Origin: Bacteroidales bacterium
Lineage (GTDB): Bacteria > Bacteroidota > Bacteroidia > Bacteroidales > Muribaculaceae
Assembly (NCBI GenBank): GCA_004557825.1
Contig: SFFL01000011.1
Span: 11,812 to 75,811 of the forward strand
Length of the DNA stretch: 64,000 nucleotides
Direction: 5' to 3'
Part shown: piece after piece, positions 25,797 through 34,757 of the stretch
How the letters are laid out: every line of letters begins with the position of its first letter
Numbering within the stretch: the first letter of the stretch is position 1
Position numbers and translations under genes: made by a program
Notes under the pieces: model-generated
Database searches by the model: none
What the model saw: only the letters and a program-made list of their open reading frames with translations
What the model was told of the DNA's origin: nothing

Positions 25797-26566
25797 TGCT
25801 CAGATTTGCTGTTAAGAAACGACTGAAGCACGGCGCGGAACTGCACCGGATTGTCGAGGAAACTATAGTGGCCGCAGCCGGGGAAACTTACCAGGCCGGA
25901 ATCGGGGATAAGGCGATTCATCAGCTTGGCATCGCGCAGCGGAGTGGCGGTATCGTTCTCGCCCCACACAAGCAGCGTAGGTGCCTTTATCAGCGCCAGC
26001 CGGTCGGTAAGGTCCTCGTTGACGACCTTCGACAGGATTGCTCGCATCATACGCGAAGCACCGGCATAGTCGCTCGACCCTGCGCGCGCACGCATAGCAT
26101 CGACCCGTTTTTCTGCCTTCTCCTCCCCAAGCACAAGTTGCCAGAAACGTTTGCCTGCCTTGAAGCTGTAGACCTTCACATAATATTTCAGCGAACGGCG
26201 GGGCTTGATGCCGGCGGCATCGACGAGAACCACTCGGTCGGTCTTATTGCGCGACGCATAGAGGATTGCAACCCTGCCACCGAACGAATGGCCGATAAGT
26301 GCCGGATTTTCCAGCCCCTCCTTAGCCACCAGTTCTTCCACAAGGCGGGTATAATCCTCCACGCCCCATACGCTTGAAGGCTCCTGCGAGTCGCCGAAGC
26401 CGGGGAAGTCGATATTGTATACAGTATTGGTAAGAGCGGCAGTAGCGGCAATCGACCGCACCGTAGTGTGGTTGCATCCCCATCCGTGCATCAGAATCAG
26501 AGGCTTTCCCTGACCCGTCACTTCCACCTTCACCTGAAGGCCCTGCAGCTCAATAGTTTTTTCCAT
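25793..26566 (-). CDS. Alpha/beta hydrolase
   Basis: A 257-residue alpha/beta-hydrolase. The oxyanion region is MHGWGCNHTT, the nucleophile is Ser94 in GHSFGG, Asp205 is in WGENDTATP and His233 is in GCGHYSFLDNP, so the catalytic triad is complete. No signal peptide is seen. The 4-base ATGA overlap with the Mur ligase gene implies coupled translation, so a role in trimming or esterifying a wall precursor or its lipid carrier is plausible. The substrate is unknown. Confidence 0.9.
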   Translation of the reverse strand: MEKTIELQGLQVKVEVTGQGKPLILMHGWGCNHTTVRSIAATAALTNTVYNIDFPGFGDSQEPSSVWGVEDYTRLVEELVAKEGLENPALIGHSFGGRVAILYASRNKTDRVVLVDAAGIKPRRSLKYYVKVYSFKAGKRFWQLVLGEEKAEKRVDAMRARAGSSDYAGASRMMRAILSKVVNEDLTDRLALIKAPTLLVWGENDTATPLRDAKLMNRLIPDSGLVSFPGCGHYSFLDNPVQFRAVLQSFLNSKSEQ

Positions 26567-26602
26567 AACAAGAATATCTTGATTTCTTCAGGAATATCAC
26601 GA

Positions 26603-27643
26603 TTACTTCTTTTTTGCAGCTCTATGTTGCAGCAACCTGTTGCGGTTTTGCACCGCCTGCTGCGCTTCCGAGGCGCCGCGCGATGGCCGTGCGGCGGTAG
26701 CAGCAGGGGCTACTGCACTTCTTGCCGCAGCCGGTGCCTGAGCACCCGGCTCCCGATGAGCACCCGGCGTCGTAGCAGCAGGATGCGTCGTAGTCACAGA
26801 CGAACCACCCGGATGATTGGCTGTCGGAGCAGCCACCGAATCGGCCGCAACGCTGTCGGTCGCCTCCGGTTTTGGCTTGATATTGTAATCGAAGAAGCGC
26901 TCAGGGATATATTGCTGCACAAGATTGGCGCGCATACGGGTGAAGGATATGCTGTCGATGCGCACCGTCTCATCCCCTTTCGGGCGGGCAAGCATATAGC
27001 CGGTGATGCCAATCGGCAAGCGGGCGGAATCGATGCGAACCGACACCTTCCCTATGCCGTTGTTTTTCCCATCCTGCAGTGCGAAATTTGATGTGCCATC
27101 GGCGTAATTCACCACAAGCCGGGCCAGAGTAGCCTCCTTGGAGGGGTGCATGTGGAATTTGAGCGTAAACACATCGCGGTCGCGCCAGTTGGTATCCACC
27201 GGCACACTGAATGTAAGAATCCGCGAAGGAGCGCGGCGCGAGAACTCGAAATGCCGACTCATAGGCCAGATGTCAACCGAGTCGCCCACAGCTATCACCT
27301 TCTCGATAGCGGAGGCAATCAAATCTTTCTGACGCTCCTCAAGGATCTCCTGCACACGGTCGTAAACCTTCATATAATCCTCGATGTGGTAGCCGTAATA
27401 CGAGAACGATGAATCAACCTGCTCGGGGGTTACGCCGTGGGCATCATAAACCGAGCGCCGCAGAAGCATCTTGGCCGAATCGGTATAGAAGTCAGCCCGG
27501 TTATACTCCACCACAGCCTCAGCCATGTGGATGTCGGCCAAAAGCGAAGCCATTTCCTCCTTGTCGAGCACCATATCGTTGCTTTTGTGACAGGCGCACA
27601 AGAGCACTATCGAAAGCGGTACGAGGAGAAACAATCTGCGCAT
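26603..27643 (-). CDS. DUF4296 lipoprotein with proline/alanine-rich tail
   Basis: A 346-residue protein read from the ATG at 27643 (MRRLFLLVPLSIVLLCAC); a TTG seven codons upstream is possible. The lipidated Cys lies at about 18. Residues 30-120 match DUF4296 (LLADIHMAEAVVEYNRADF, VDSSFSYYGYHIEDYMKVYDR). The middle is beta-rich. The last 90 residues are Ala/Pro/Thr-rich and probably disordered. The gene follows lspA, the signal peptidase that processes lipoproteins, an order conserved in Bacteroidota. Function unknown. Confidence 0.85.
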   Translation of the reverse strand: MRRLFLLVPLSIVLLCACHKSNDMVLDKEEMASLLADIHMAEAVVEYNRADFYTDSAKMLLRRSVYDAHGVTPEQVDSSFSYYGYHIEDYMKVYDRVQEILEERQKDLIASAIEKVIAVGDSVDIWPMSRHFEFSRRAPSRILTFSVPVDTNWRDRDVFTLKFHMHPSKEATLARLVVNYADGTSNFALQDGKNNGIGKVSVRIDSARLPIGITGYMLARPKGDETVRIDSISFTRMRANLVQQYIPERFFDYNIKPKPEATDSVAADSVAAPTANHPGGSSVTTTHPAATTPGAHREPGAQAPAAARSAVAPAATAARPSRGASEAQQAVQNRNRLLQHRAAKKK

Positions 27644-27664
27644 AGCCTTAATCTTTTCCGGCAA

Positions 27665-28360
27665 TTAGTTTTTGGCAGATGCAGCATGCTTTTTCAGGAA
27701 AGGCACCTGCGAAATCTGCGAAGAATAGAATATAAGCAGTACAATAAGCCCCACTGAAATAGCGGAGTCGGCAAGGTTGAACACCGGGGAGAAAAACAGG
27801 AAGTATTCACCTCCCACCACCGGCACCCACGCGGGCCAGGTCCAGCTCACCAGGGGGAAATAGAGCATATCCACCACCTTACCGCGAAGGAATTCGCCAT
27901 ATCCACCTTCCGGCGGGAACAGCTGCGCCACTTCTGGCGGCATAGGATTGTTGAATATCAGCCCGTAGAACATACAGTCGATGATATTGCCTGCGGCTCC
28001 GGCAATAATCAGTGCCAGGCACACGATATATCCGGTGCGCGCTTCCGGCCGGCTGCATATCTTGCACACATAGTAAAGCAGGAAAGCCACGGTGACTATG
28101 CGAAGTAGCGTCAGCAGCAGCTTGCTGCCCAGCTCCCATCCGAAAGCCATACCATTGTTCTGAATAAAAGCTATCTGAAACCAGGGGAATATCTCATAGC
28201 TCTCGCCGAGATAGAAATGTGTCTTTACATATATCTTCAGCACCTGATCCAGGATGATGACCGCAAGCATAATACCTGCGGCAAGAAGCCCGCGGTTGCG
28301 GGCAGCCTTCTCAGACAATGGTGGCAGAGCTATGAATTCGGCTTTTACAGGAGTTGTCAT
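27665..28360 (-). CDS. lspA: Signal peptidase II (lipoprotein signal peptidase)
   Basis: A 231-residue integral membrane aspartic protease that cleaves the signal peptide of lipoproteins. Four transmembrane segments are visible. The conserved catalytic motifs are GAAGNIIDCMFYG (first Asp) and FNLADSAISVG (second Asp). Compared with E. coli LspA, there is an insert of about 40 residues before the second Asp (MPPEVAQLFPPEGGYGEFL), which is typical of Bacteroidales. It lies nine bases after the DksA-like gene. Confidence 0.95.
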   Translation of the reverse strand: MTTPVKAEFIALPPLSEKAARNRGLLAAGIMLAVIILDQVLKIYVKTHFYLGESYEIFPWFQIAFIQNNGMAFGWELGSKLLLTLLRIVTVAFLLYYVCKICSRPEARTGYIVCLALIIAGAAGNIIDCMFYGLIFNNPMPPEVAQLFPPEGGYGEFLRGKVVDMLYFPLVSWTWPAWVPVVGGEYFLFFSPVFNLADSAISVGLIVLLIFYSSQISQVPFLKKHAASAKN

Positions 28361-28369
28361 ATATTACGA

Positions 28370-28738
28370 TCACTTCTTGGAGTCGACGGCGAGTGTGGCA
28401 TGGGGCACTGCGCGCAGACGCTCCTTGGGAATAAGTTTTCCGGTGAGACGGTCTATGCCGTAGGTTTTGTTTTCGATGCGCACAAGTGCATTCTGCAGAT
28501 GGGATATAAACTGGGCCTGGCGCTGAGCCATACGGCCTGCTTCCTCCTTGCCCAGGGTCTGAGCGCCCTCTTCGAGCGCCTTGAACGTAGGCGAAGTATC
28601 GGCAGTGCCATTGCCGTCGGTATTCATCACATCGGCGCGGAGAAGGTCATATTCCTTACGGGCCTTTTCGAGCTTTTCAAGAATGAGGACCTTGAATTCC
28701 TCAAGCTCCTCGTCGGAGTAACGTTTCTTTTCAGTCAT
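28370..28738 (-). CDS. DksA/TraR-family protein lacking zinc cysteines
   Basis: A 122-residue coiled-coil protein of the DksA/TraR family, between ileS and lspA as in other Bacteroidota. The C-terminal segment YGIDRLTGKLIPKERLRAVP matches the family zinc-finger region, but the positions that hold Cys in the family (YGIC...) are Asp or other residues, and the protein contains no Cys. DksA-like proteins bind RNA polymerase in its secondary channel. Here the fold must be held without metal. Function is presumed regulatory. Confidence 0.85.
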   Translation of the reverse strand: MTEKKRYSDEELEEFKVLILEKLEKARKEYDLLRADVMNTDGNGTADTSPTFKALEEGAQTLGKEEAGRMAQRQAQFISHLQNALVRIENKTYGIDRLTGKLIPKERLRAVPHATLAVDSKK

Positions 28739-28832
28739 TGCTTATAATCTGTGTCTTAAGCGCTTAACGCATCTGTAAATAATATAACCAAACACACGGC
28801 CGGCCGAATGGTTCGGCCGACCGGCTATGGGT

Positions 28833-31800
28833 TTAGATTCTGTCGATTTTCACCTTCACCTCCGTACCGTCGATGTCGAGCACCTCATCTTCACGCGGAG
28901 CGGGCACCGGCTCCTCCACGATAGCTTCGGCAAGCACCTGCGAAGCTATGTAGTCGCGGAAGTCGGCCAAAGCGCCGGCAGTAAATTCCGAAGGCTCTAC
29001 GGTCACGGTGATATGGTCGGTTATGTCGTAATCGCGCAGTTTGCGGATGTTCTGGATACGGTTGACGAGCTCGCGGGCGATACCCTCCTTGCGCAGCCCG
29101 GGAGTAACCTCCACCTCAAGGGCCACGGTCACGCTACCCTCGTTGGCCACAAGCCATCCGGGGATATCTTCGGAGTGGATATCCACATCGGTCAGCTCTA
29201 CAAGAGCGGAGCCGTCGGCCAAAGCCAGTTCGATGCTGCCTTCACGCTCGAGAGCAGCAATCTGCTGCTGGCTCATAGCGGCGATAGCGGCGGCCACTGC
29301 CTTCATCTGCTTGCCATACTTCGGGCCGAGCTTCTTGAAATCGGGCTTAACCGACTTCACAAGCACACCTTCGGAGTCGTCGACGAGCTTCATCTCCTTC
29401 ACATTCACTTCCGACAGAATCAGCGGCTTCATAGCCTCAAGGTCGGCTCGCATACTGTCGTCGCTCACCGGAATCATCAGCGCCTGCAGCGGCTGACGCA
29501 CCTTGATGTTGACCCTGCGGCGGAGCGAAAGCACGAGCGAGGTAACCACCTGCGCCATATTCATCCGTTTCTCCAGCGCCGGATCAACCAGCGATTCGTC
29601 TACCTTGGGGAAGTCGGTCAGATGCACCGATACAGGCTCTTTGCCCTGTGCCTCGGCCGCAGGAGCGGTGAGGTCGCGATAGAGGCGATCGGCGAAGAAG
29701 GGCGAGAACGGAGCCATCAGCCGTGCCACTGTAGTGAGGCAGGTAAGCATTGTCTGATATGCGGCCAGCTTGTCGGTGGACAGACCTGTGCCCCAGAAAC
29801 GCTTGCGGTTGAGGCGCACATACCAGTTGGAGAGATCGTCGCTCACGAAGGTACTGATAGCGCGGGCTGCACGTGTAGGTTCGTAATCATCGAGAGCCTC
29901 GGTGACATTGCGCACCACTGTGTTGAGCAGCGAGAGCACCCAGCGGTCGATTTCCGGACGCTCGCTCACGGGCACCTGTTGCTCGGCGCCTGTGAAACCG
30001 TCGACATTGCCGTAAAGAGCAAGGAACGAGTATGTATTGTAGATGGTGTTGAAAGTCTTGCGCACCGTTTCGGCGATACCGTCGGGATTGAATTTCAGGT
30101 TGTCCCAGGGTGCCGAATTGGCTATCATATACCAGCGCACGGGGTCGGAACCATACTTCTCGATGGTGGCGAAGGGGTCTACAGCATTGCCCAAACGCTT
30201 TGACATCTTGTTGCCATCCTTGTCAAGCACAAGGCCGTTGGAAATCACAGCCTTGAAGGAATTGGTATCGAACACCATTCCGGCAATGGCATGCAGGGTG
30301 TAGAACCATCCACGTGTCTGATCCACACCTTCGGCGATAAAGTCGGCCGGATAGCATTTGCCGCTCTCCAGAGCCTCCTTGTTCTCGAAAGGATAGTGAA
30401 TCTGAGCATAAGGCATCGAACCGGAGTCGAACCATACATCAATCAGGTCGCTCTCGCGGTACATAGGTTTGCCCGATGCCGATACCAGCACGATATCATC
30501 GACGTAGGGACGGTGCAGGTCGATTTTGTCGTAATTCTCGCGACTGTAATCGCCGGGCACAAAGCCCTTGACCTTGTAGGGATTCTCCTTCATCACACCG
30601 GCCTCCACAGCCTTGTCGATTTCGGCATAGAGAGTGGAGATAGAGTCGATGCAAATCTCCTCCTTGCCGTCGGTAGTGCGCCAGATCGGGAGCGGAGTGC
30701 CCCAGTAGCGCGAACGGGAGAGGTTCCAGTCCTGAAGGTTCTCCAGCCATTTGCCGAAGCGGCCCGATCCTGTGGCAGCTGGCTTCCACTTGATGCGACT
30801 GTTAAGATCAATCAGGCGGTCGCGCACGGCCGATGTGCGTACAAACCAGCTGTCAAGCGGGTAATAGAGCACAGGCTTGTCGGTGCGCCAGCAGTGGGGA
30901 TAGTTATGCACATGTTTCTCGATTTTGAAAACCTTGCCGTTGGCTTTAAGCCACATACAGATTTCCACATCGAGTGTTTCGTCCTTGTCGGTTTTGGTGG
31001 AGTCGTAGGCATTTTTCACATATTTGCCTGCCCAGGGACGGTAAGCCTCCACATCTACATTCTCGGCGAGATACTTCTCGTCGATATCCTCGATGCGGAA
31101 GAAACGGCCCTGCAGGTCGACCATCGGGCGCACATTTCCGTCGCGGTCGATCAGCGTCAGCGGAGGTACGCCGGCCTGACGCGACACCCTGAGGTCGTCG
31201 GCACCGAATGTACCTGCGATATGCACGATACCGGTACCATCCTCGGTGGTGACATAATCGCCGGGAATCACGCGGAAAGCGCCTTCGCCGGGATTCATCC
31301 AGGGAATCAGCTGCTCGTAGTGCAGACCTACCAGCTCTTTCCCTTTCACTGTAGCCACTACCTCGAAGGGAATAAGTTTGCCACCCTTCTCGTATTCGTC
31401 GAGCTTCATGCCGGCAGCCTTCTGATTGAACATCGAGTTCATCAGCGCCACAGCCACAACCACTGTTTCGGGGTCACCGCTGTAGGGATTGTAGGTGCGC
31501 ACGATATTGTATTCAATCTCCGGACCTACGGCCAGAGCAGTGTTCGAGGGGAGTGTCCAGGGTGTTGTGGTCCACGCCAGGAAGTAGGGATTGCCCCAAC
31601 CCTTCATCGCCTCAGTTGGATCGGTGCAGAGGAACTGAGCCACACAGGTGGTGTCCTTCACATCGCGGTAGCATCCGGGCTGATTCAGCTCGTGGGAACT
31701 GAGACCTGTACCGGCTGCGGGCGAATAAGGCTGGATGGTGTAGCCCTTATAGAGATAGCCCTTGTCGTAGAGCTGCTTGAGCAGCCACCAGCAAGTCTCG

Positions 31801-32267
31801 ATATAGCTGTTGTGATAAGTGACGTAAGGATTTTCGAGGTCTACCCAGTAGCCCATCGAATCGGTCAGCGAGGTCCACTCTTTGGTGTACTTCATCACCT
31901 CCGACCGGCAGGCGCGGTTGTAGTCGTCGACCGAAATCTTCTTGCCGATATCCTCTTTAGTGATACCGAGCGACTTCTCCACGCCAAGTTCCACGGGGAG
32001 GCCGTGAGTATCCCATCCGGCCTTGCGGTCAACGTGATAGCCCTGCATCGTCTTGTAGCGGCAGAATATATCCTTGATGGTACGCGCCATTACATGGTGG
32101 ATACCGGGCTTGCCATTGGCCGATGGCGGCCCTTCAAAAAACACGAAAGGCTTGCCGTCGCGGCGGAATTCGATGCTGCGGTGGAAGAGGTCTTCCTCAT
32201 TCCACTTCTTCAGCACATCCTTATTGATTTGCGAGAGATTAAAATTGTCGTATTCGGTAAACTTCAT
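28833..32267 (-). CDS. ileS: Isoleucyl-tRNA synthetase
   Basis: A 1144-residue class I aminoacyl-tRNA synthetase. The HIGH-type motif is in PSANGKPGIHHVMAR (about residues 48-62), the KMSKS motif is KMSKR (687-691), and the editing domain and anticodon-binding domain are both present (LNRKRFWGTG; a C-terminal NIKVRQPL region). The length is that of the long Bacteroidota/eukaryote-like IleRS. Such enzymes are often associated with reduced mupirocin sensitivity, though that is not shown here. It heads the operon with the DksA-like gene, lspA and the DUF4296 gene. Confidence 0.97.
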   Translation of the reverse strand: MKFTEYDNFNLSQINKDVLKKWNEEDLFHRSIEFRRDGKPFVFFEGPPSANGKPGIHHVMARTIKDIFCRYKTMQGYHVDRKAGWDTHGLPVELGVEKSLGITKEDIGKKISVDDYNRACRSEVMKYTKEWTSLTDSMGYWVDLENPYVTYHNSYIETCWWLLKQLYDKGYLYKGYTIQPYSPAAGTGLSSHELNQPGCYRDVKDTTCVAQFLCTDPTEAMKGWGNPYFLAWTTTPWTLPSNTALAVGPEIEYNIVRTYNPYSGDPETVVVAVALMNSMFNQKAAGMKLDEYEKGGKLIPFEVVATVKGKELVGLHYEQLIPWMNPGEGAFRVIPGDYVTTEDGTGIVHIAGTFGADDLRVSRQAGVPPLTLIDRDGNVRPMVDLQGRFFRIEDIDEKYLAENVDVEAYRPWAGKYVKNAYDSTKTDKDETLDVEICMWLKANGKVFKIEKHVHNYPHCWRTDKPVLYYPLDSWFVRTSAVRDRLIDLNSRIKWKPAATGSGRFGKWLENLQDWNLSRSRYWGTPLPIWRTTDGKEEICIDSISTLYAEIDKAVEAGVMKENPYKVKGFVPGDYSRENYDKIDLHRPYVDDIVLVSASGKPMYRESDLIDVWFDSGSMPYAQIHYPFENKEALESGKCYPADFIAEGVDQTRGWFYTLHAIAGMVFDTNSFKAVISNGLVLDKDGNKMSKRLGNAVDPFATIEKYGSDPVRWYMIANSAPWDNLKFNPDGIAETVRKTFNTIYNTYSFLALYGNVDGFTGAEQQVPVSERPEIDRWVLSLLNTVVRNVTEALDDYEPTRAARAISTFVSDDLSNWYVRLNRKRFWGTGLSTDKLAAYQTMLTCLTTVARLMAPFSPFFADRLYRDLTAPAAEAQGKEPVSVHLTDFPKVDESLVDPALEKRMNMAQVVTSLVLSLRRRVNIKVRQPLQALMIPVSDDSMRADLEAMKPLILSEVNVKEMKLVDDSEGVLVKSVKPDFKKLGPKYGKQMKAVAAAIAAMSQQQIAALEREGSIELALADGSALVELTDVDIHSEDIPGWLVANEGSVTVALEVEVTPGLRKEGIARELVNRIQNIRKLRDYDITDHITVTVEPSEFTAGALADFRDYIASQVLAEAIVEEPVPAPREDEVLDIDGTEVKVKIDRI

Positions 32268-32309
32268 CTTAGGTGACGATTGGTTTCGATTGATTTCAAC
32301 AAGCTAACG

Positions 32310-32386
32310 GTGCCCCGGAGCACTGCTCCGGAGAACCCTCATTTTTTCCGACGGCAAAGTTAGCGTTTTTCCCTCACATTCCCAAA
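32310..32386 (-). promoter_or_regulatory. ileS promoter and leader palindrome
   Basis: On the minus strand TTTG at 32386-32383 and TAACTTTG at 32362-32355 are 20 bases apart, a very good Bacteroidota -33/-7 promoter. The leader of about 80 bases then contains a perfect palindrome CCGGAGCA-C-TGCTCCGG at about 32313-32329. It could form a short hairpin and affect translation or stability. No T-box features were seen. Confidence 0.75.
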
Positions 32387-32496
32387 ACTCCCGCCTCTTA
32401 TTTCATCAGTTTTTCCGGGGGTCTACACCTTATTTATATGTTTGCGGCCATATTTCCGGGTTTGCAGCCATCTATGAGTTGGCGGCCGATTATTCC

Positions 32497-32856
32497 TTAC
32501 GGCTCACGGAACAGGCGAATCAGTGCCGGAATGCCGAGGATAGCTATGCAGGAAACCATAATCAGACTCATCAGGCACATATATACGATTGATTCGATGC
32601 TGAAACTCGATTTCACAGCATTTACAATCGTCATAACCTCAGCTCCGCAAAGACACACCCCCCCGAAGCCATAGAATATCCACTGCCAGTGTGCGCCCAT
32701 GAAAGCGCGCTGTCTTTCGGGCAGCAGGTTCATCACCTGGCGCACAAACCAGGGATTCACAGGCGCCTGCGGCAATTTCGCTTGCAGTTTTTCTGCTATT
32801 TCGGCATCAACGGAATGCATTTCGGAGGAAGTAGAATGTTTATCAGCGTGTTTCAT
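32497..32856 (-). CDS. Small two-helix membrane protein next to sigma factor
   Basis: A 119-residue protein with a charged cytosolic N-terminus (about 55 residues, with PVNPWFVRQVMNLLPERQRAF) and two hydrophobic segments (about 60-80 and 91-113). The gene begins 38 bases after the ECF sigma gene and is probably co-transcribed. It could be a membrane partner or anti-sigma factor, although I do not see the zinc-binding H-x3-C-x2-C motif. Hypothetical. Confidence 0.6.
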   Translation of the reverse strand: MKHADKHSTSSEMHSVDAEIAEKLQAKLPQAPVNPWFVRQVMNLLPERQRAFMGAHWQWIFYGFGGVCLCGAEVMTIVNAVKSSFSIESIVYMCLMSLIMVSCIAILGIPALIRLFREP

Positions 32857-32894
32857 ATCGGCAAAGAGTGATAAAGCTTACATTAAATTTTCAG

Positions 32895-33443
32895 TCAGAA
32901 CCTATCAGGGTCCGACATATATTGTTCAAGATGATTTCTCGCACGCGACAGGTGCGACTTCACCGTGCCCGATGGCATACCGGTAATTTTCACAATATCC
33001 TTAATCTGAAGTTCTTCGAGATAGAAAAGCAGTGTCACCAGCTTTTCCTTTTCAGGAAGCTGCTCCACTGCCCGGGCCACATCCATACGGGCATCGAGCG
33101 CCGAATGCATATCCGCCGCAGGCGTCATCCGGCAGGCATCCACCGGCTCGTAAGCCATACGCCCTTCGCGGCGGTACCAGGAGCTGTATTCGTTTATGGC
33201 AATGCGGTAAAGCCAGGTGCGAAACCCCGACAAGCCGTGGAAATTTCTCACCGCCATCCACGCCTTGATGAATGTTTCTTGTGCCAGATCTTCGGCAAGG
33301 TAGACATTCCCGCCGGTAAGGTTGACGAGGAACCGCCTGAGCCCCTGCTGGTGCATCTCCACAAGCCGCGAGAAAGCCTCGCGGTTGTCGGATGCCATAC
33401 AGAGGGCCAGGAGCTTGATTTCTTCAAGTCGGCGGTTCGCCAT
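32895..33443 (-). CDS. ECF-type RNA polymerase sigma factor
   Basis: A 182-residue sigma-70 family protein. Region 2 is seen as VYLAEDLAQETFIKAWMAV with FRTWLYRIAINEYSSWYRR (about 50-95), and region 4 as KLVTLLFYLEELQIKDIVKITGMPSGTVKSHLSRARNHLEQ (about 130-175; helix-turn-helix). It would redirect RNA polymerase to a small regulon. The downstream 119-residue membrane protein is a possible regulator. No SusC/SusD-type receptor genes or FecR-like anti-sigma gene are near, unlike many Bacteroidales ECF loci. Confidence 0.92.
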   Translation of the reverse strand: MANRRLEEIKLLALCMASDNREAFSRLVEMHQQGLRRFLVNLTGGNVYLAEDLAQETFIKAWMAVRNFHGLSGFRTWLYRIAINEYSSWYRREGRMAYEPVDACRMTPAADMHSALDARMDVARAVEQLPEKEKLVTLLFYLEELQIKDIVKITGMPSGTVKSHLSRARNHLEQYMSDPDRF

Positions 33444-33516
33444 CTTCAGTGTTATGGAAACTTATGTTTAATAATCAGCTGTAGTGTATAATAATATCAG
33501 CAGGGATGTCCAACAA

Positions 33517-34545
33517 TCATTGAGGGCGATAAGGAGGAGGTGTCATTTCATCGTCGGGCGCGGCAGCCTGTGCCGGCTCCTCGGGTACATTATTCACTTC
33601 CGGAGCAGCCGGGCACCAAGGCTCCTGCACCGGATTCTGCGGCGGATACTGACCCGGCATCGGCTGACCCGGCATCGGCTGACCCGGCATCGGCTGACCC
33701 GACATCGGCTGACCCGGCATCGGCTGACCCGGCATCGGCTGATCGTAGGGCATTTGCTGGCCGTAAGGCATATAGGGCGGATGGAATCGCTGACGCGGCT
33801 GCTGCGGCACATAGAAGTAGCCCAGCATTCGGCCTATGCCTATGAGCAAAGGCACCAAACCTACCACGATCCAGAACCCGGTCTGCGACAGTACTCCGGC
33901 TACAAGCAGGGCTATTCCCACCGCCATCAACGTAATGGCTGCGTAGAATTTGCCGGTATCGCGCATCGTGTTTTCACCTTTTTGCTTGCTCTGAGGCATA
34001 TAGAACTCCTCCGGTAGTGGGTAATTGCCCTCGATAGCTTTTTCAATAATCTTGTTGCGGGCACGGTTGCGCCGGTTGCTGTAGACAAGCGCTACTACCA
34101 CAATCGTCACGATAGATATACAGGGCAAACCGAATACATAAAACAGTATCATAAATATCGGCCGGGAGTGGCGCGACAGTTGCCTCATCTCCCTCTCCTG
34201 GCTGGCAAACTCATCGGATTGGCTTACCAGGTCGGAGATAGCGTATGTTTTTCCGTCATATACCAGGTTCCACATACCATCCTCGATGGTGATCTGCGGA
34301 GGCACCAGCGCCTCACCTTCCTCAAGGTGCCTTGTGTAATCGGTATTCGCCACAACAGCCGACGAGTCGATTCTCAGCTCAACGGTCTTCACGCCGGAAT
34401 CGACACGCATCTGTATCGAAGCTACGGTTTTGCCACTTTCAGCTATAGAATCTGTGTTAACGGTGACTGCTGTATTCACAGTCTGAGCGACGGTGCTTAC
34501 GCATACCCAGATAAAAGAAATAATAAGTGAAATTAGATTTTTCAT
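33517..34545 (-). CDS. Membrane protein with MPGQP repeats (DUF6249-like)
   Basis: A 342-residue protein. A signal peptide (1-20) precedes a soluble part of about 105 residues, then three hydrophobic segments at roughly 128-153, 198-217 and 221-240. The C-terminus (about 250-342) is Pro/Gln/Met-rich and contains six tandem MPGQP units (one MSGQP), then an Ala/Glu/Pro-rich end. The central region resembles DUF6249 proteins with unknown function. It stands alone, 74 bases upstream of the sigma gene in the same direction, so a link is possible but weak. Confidence 0.75.
   Translation of the reverse strand: MKNLISLIISFIWVCVSTVAQTVNTAVTVNTDSIAESGKTVASIQMRVDSGVKTVELRIDSSAVVANTDYTRHLEEGEALVPPQITIEDGMWNLVYDGKTYAISDLVSQSDEFASQEREMRQLSRHSRPIFMILFYVFGLPCISIVTIVVVALVYSNRRNRARNKIIEKAIEGNYPLPEEFYMPQSKQKGENTMRDTGKFYAAITLMAVGIALLVAGVLSQTGFWIVVGLVPLLIGIGRMLGYFYVPQQPRQRFHPPYMPYGQQMPYDQPMPGQPMPGQPMSGQPMPGQPMPGQPMPGQYPPQNPVQEPWCPAAPEVNNVPEEPAQAAAPDDEMTPPPYRPQ
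33650..33739. repeat. 15-bp in-frame tandem repeat (six units)
   Basis: Six units of TGACCCGGCATCGGC start at 33650, 33665, 33680, 33695, 33710 and 33725; the fourth has a GACAT variant. They encode the MPGQP pentapeptides of the membrane protein on the minus strand. The near-identity at DNA level suggests recent expansion, so copy number may vary among strains. Confidence 0.95.
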
Positions 34546-34639
34546 ATTTAGATTGTTATCTAAGAAAGAGTCTGTTTTCAGGGTCGTTTACTGATTTAGA
34601 CGGCGAAAGTGCCGTACAGGTTGCAAAATAACAAAAAAA

Positions 34640-34672
34640 TTTGTTGATTCCCGCCGAATCTTGCTACCTTTG
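34640..34672 (+). promoter_or_regulatory. ispE promoter
   Basis: TTTG at 34640-34643 (directly followed by TTG at 34644-34646) and TACCTTTG at 34665-34672 give a close match to the Bacteroidota -33/-7 consensus with a spacing of 18-21. The start would be about 80 bases before the ispE ATG at 34758. This supports reading ispE from that ATG and not from the upstream in-frame codon at 34641, which overlaps the promoter. Confidence 0.75.
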
Positions 34673-34757
34673 TGCTCCTTTCCGCCTGCGCAGATACCAT
34701 TTTTCGTTCTGCTTGCGCAGATATTTTGCCCCAAACACAATTATATCATATACTCCT

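Noticed and set aside
28827..32276. Long plus-strand frames opposite ileS
   Set aside because: They are antisense to a fully recognisable isoleucyl-tRNA synthetase. Long antisense frames arise from the codon bias of this GC-rich gene.
32268..32354. T-box riboswitch before ileS
   Set aside because: The leader is only about 80 bases, with a simple palindrome and no T-box sequence or antiterminator. T-boxes are also not usual in Bacteroidota.
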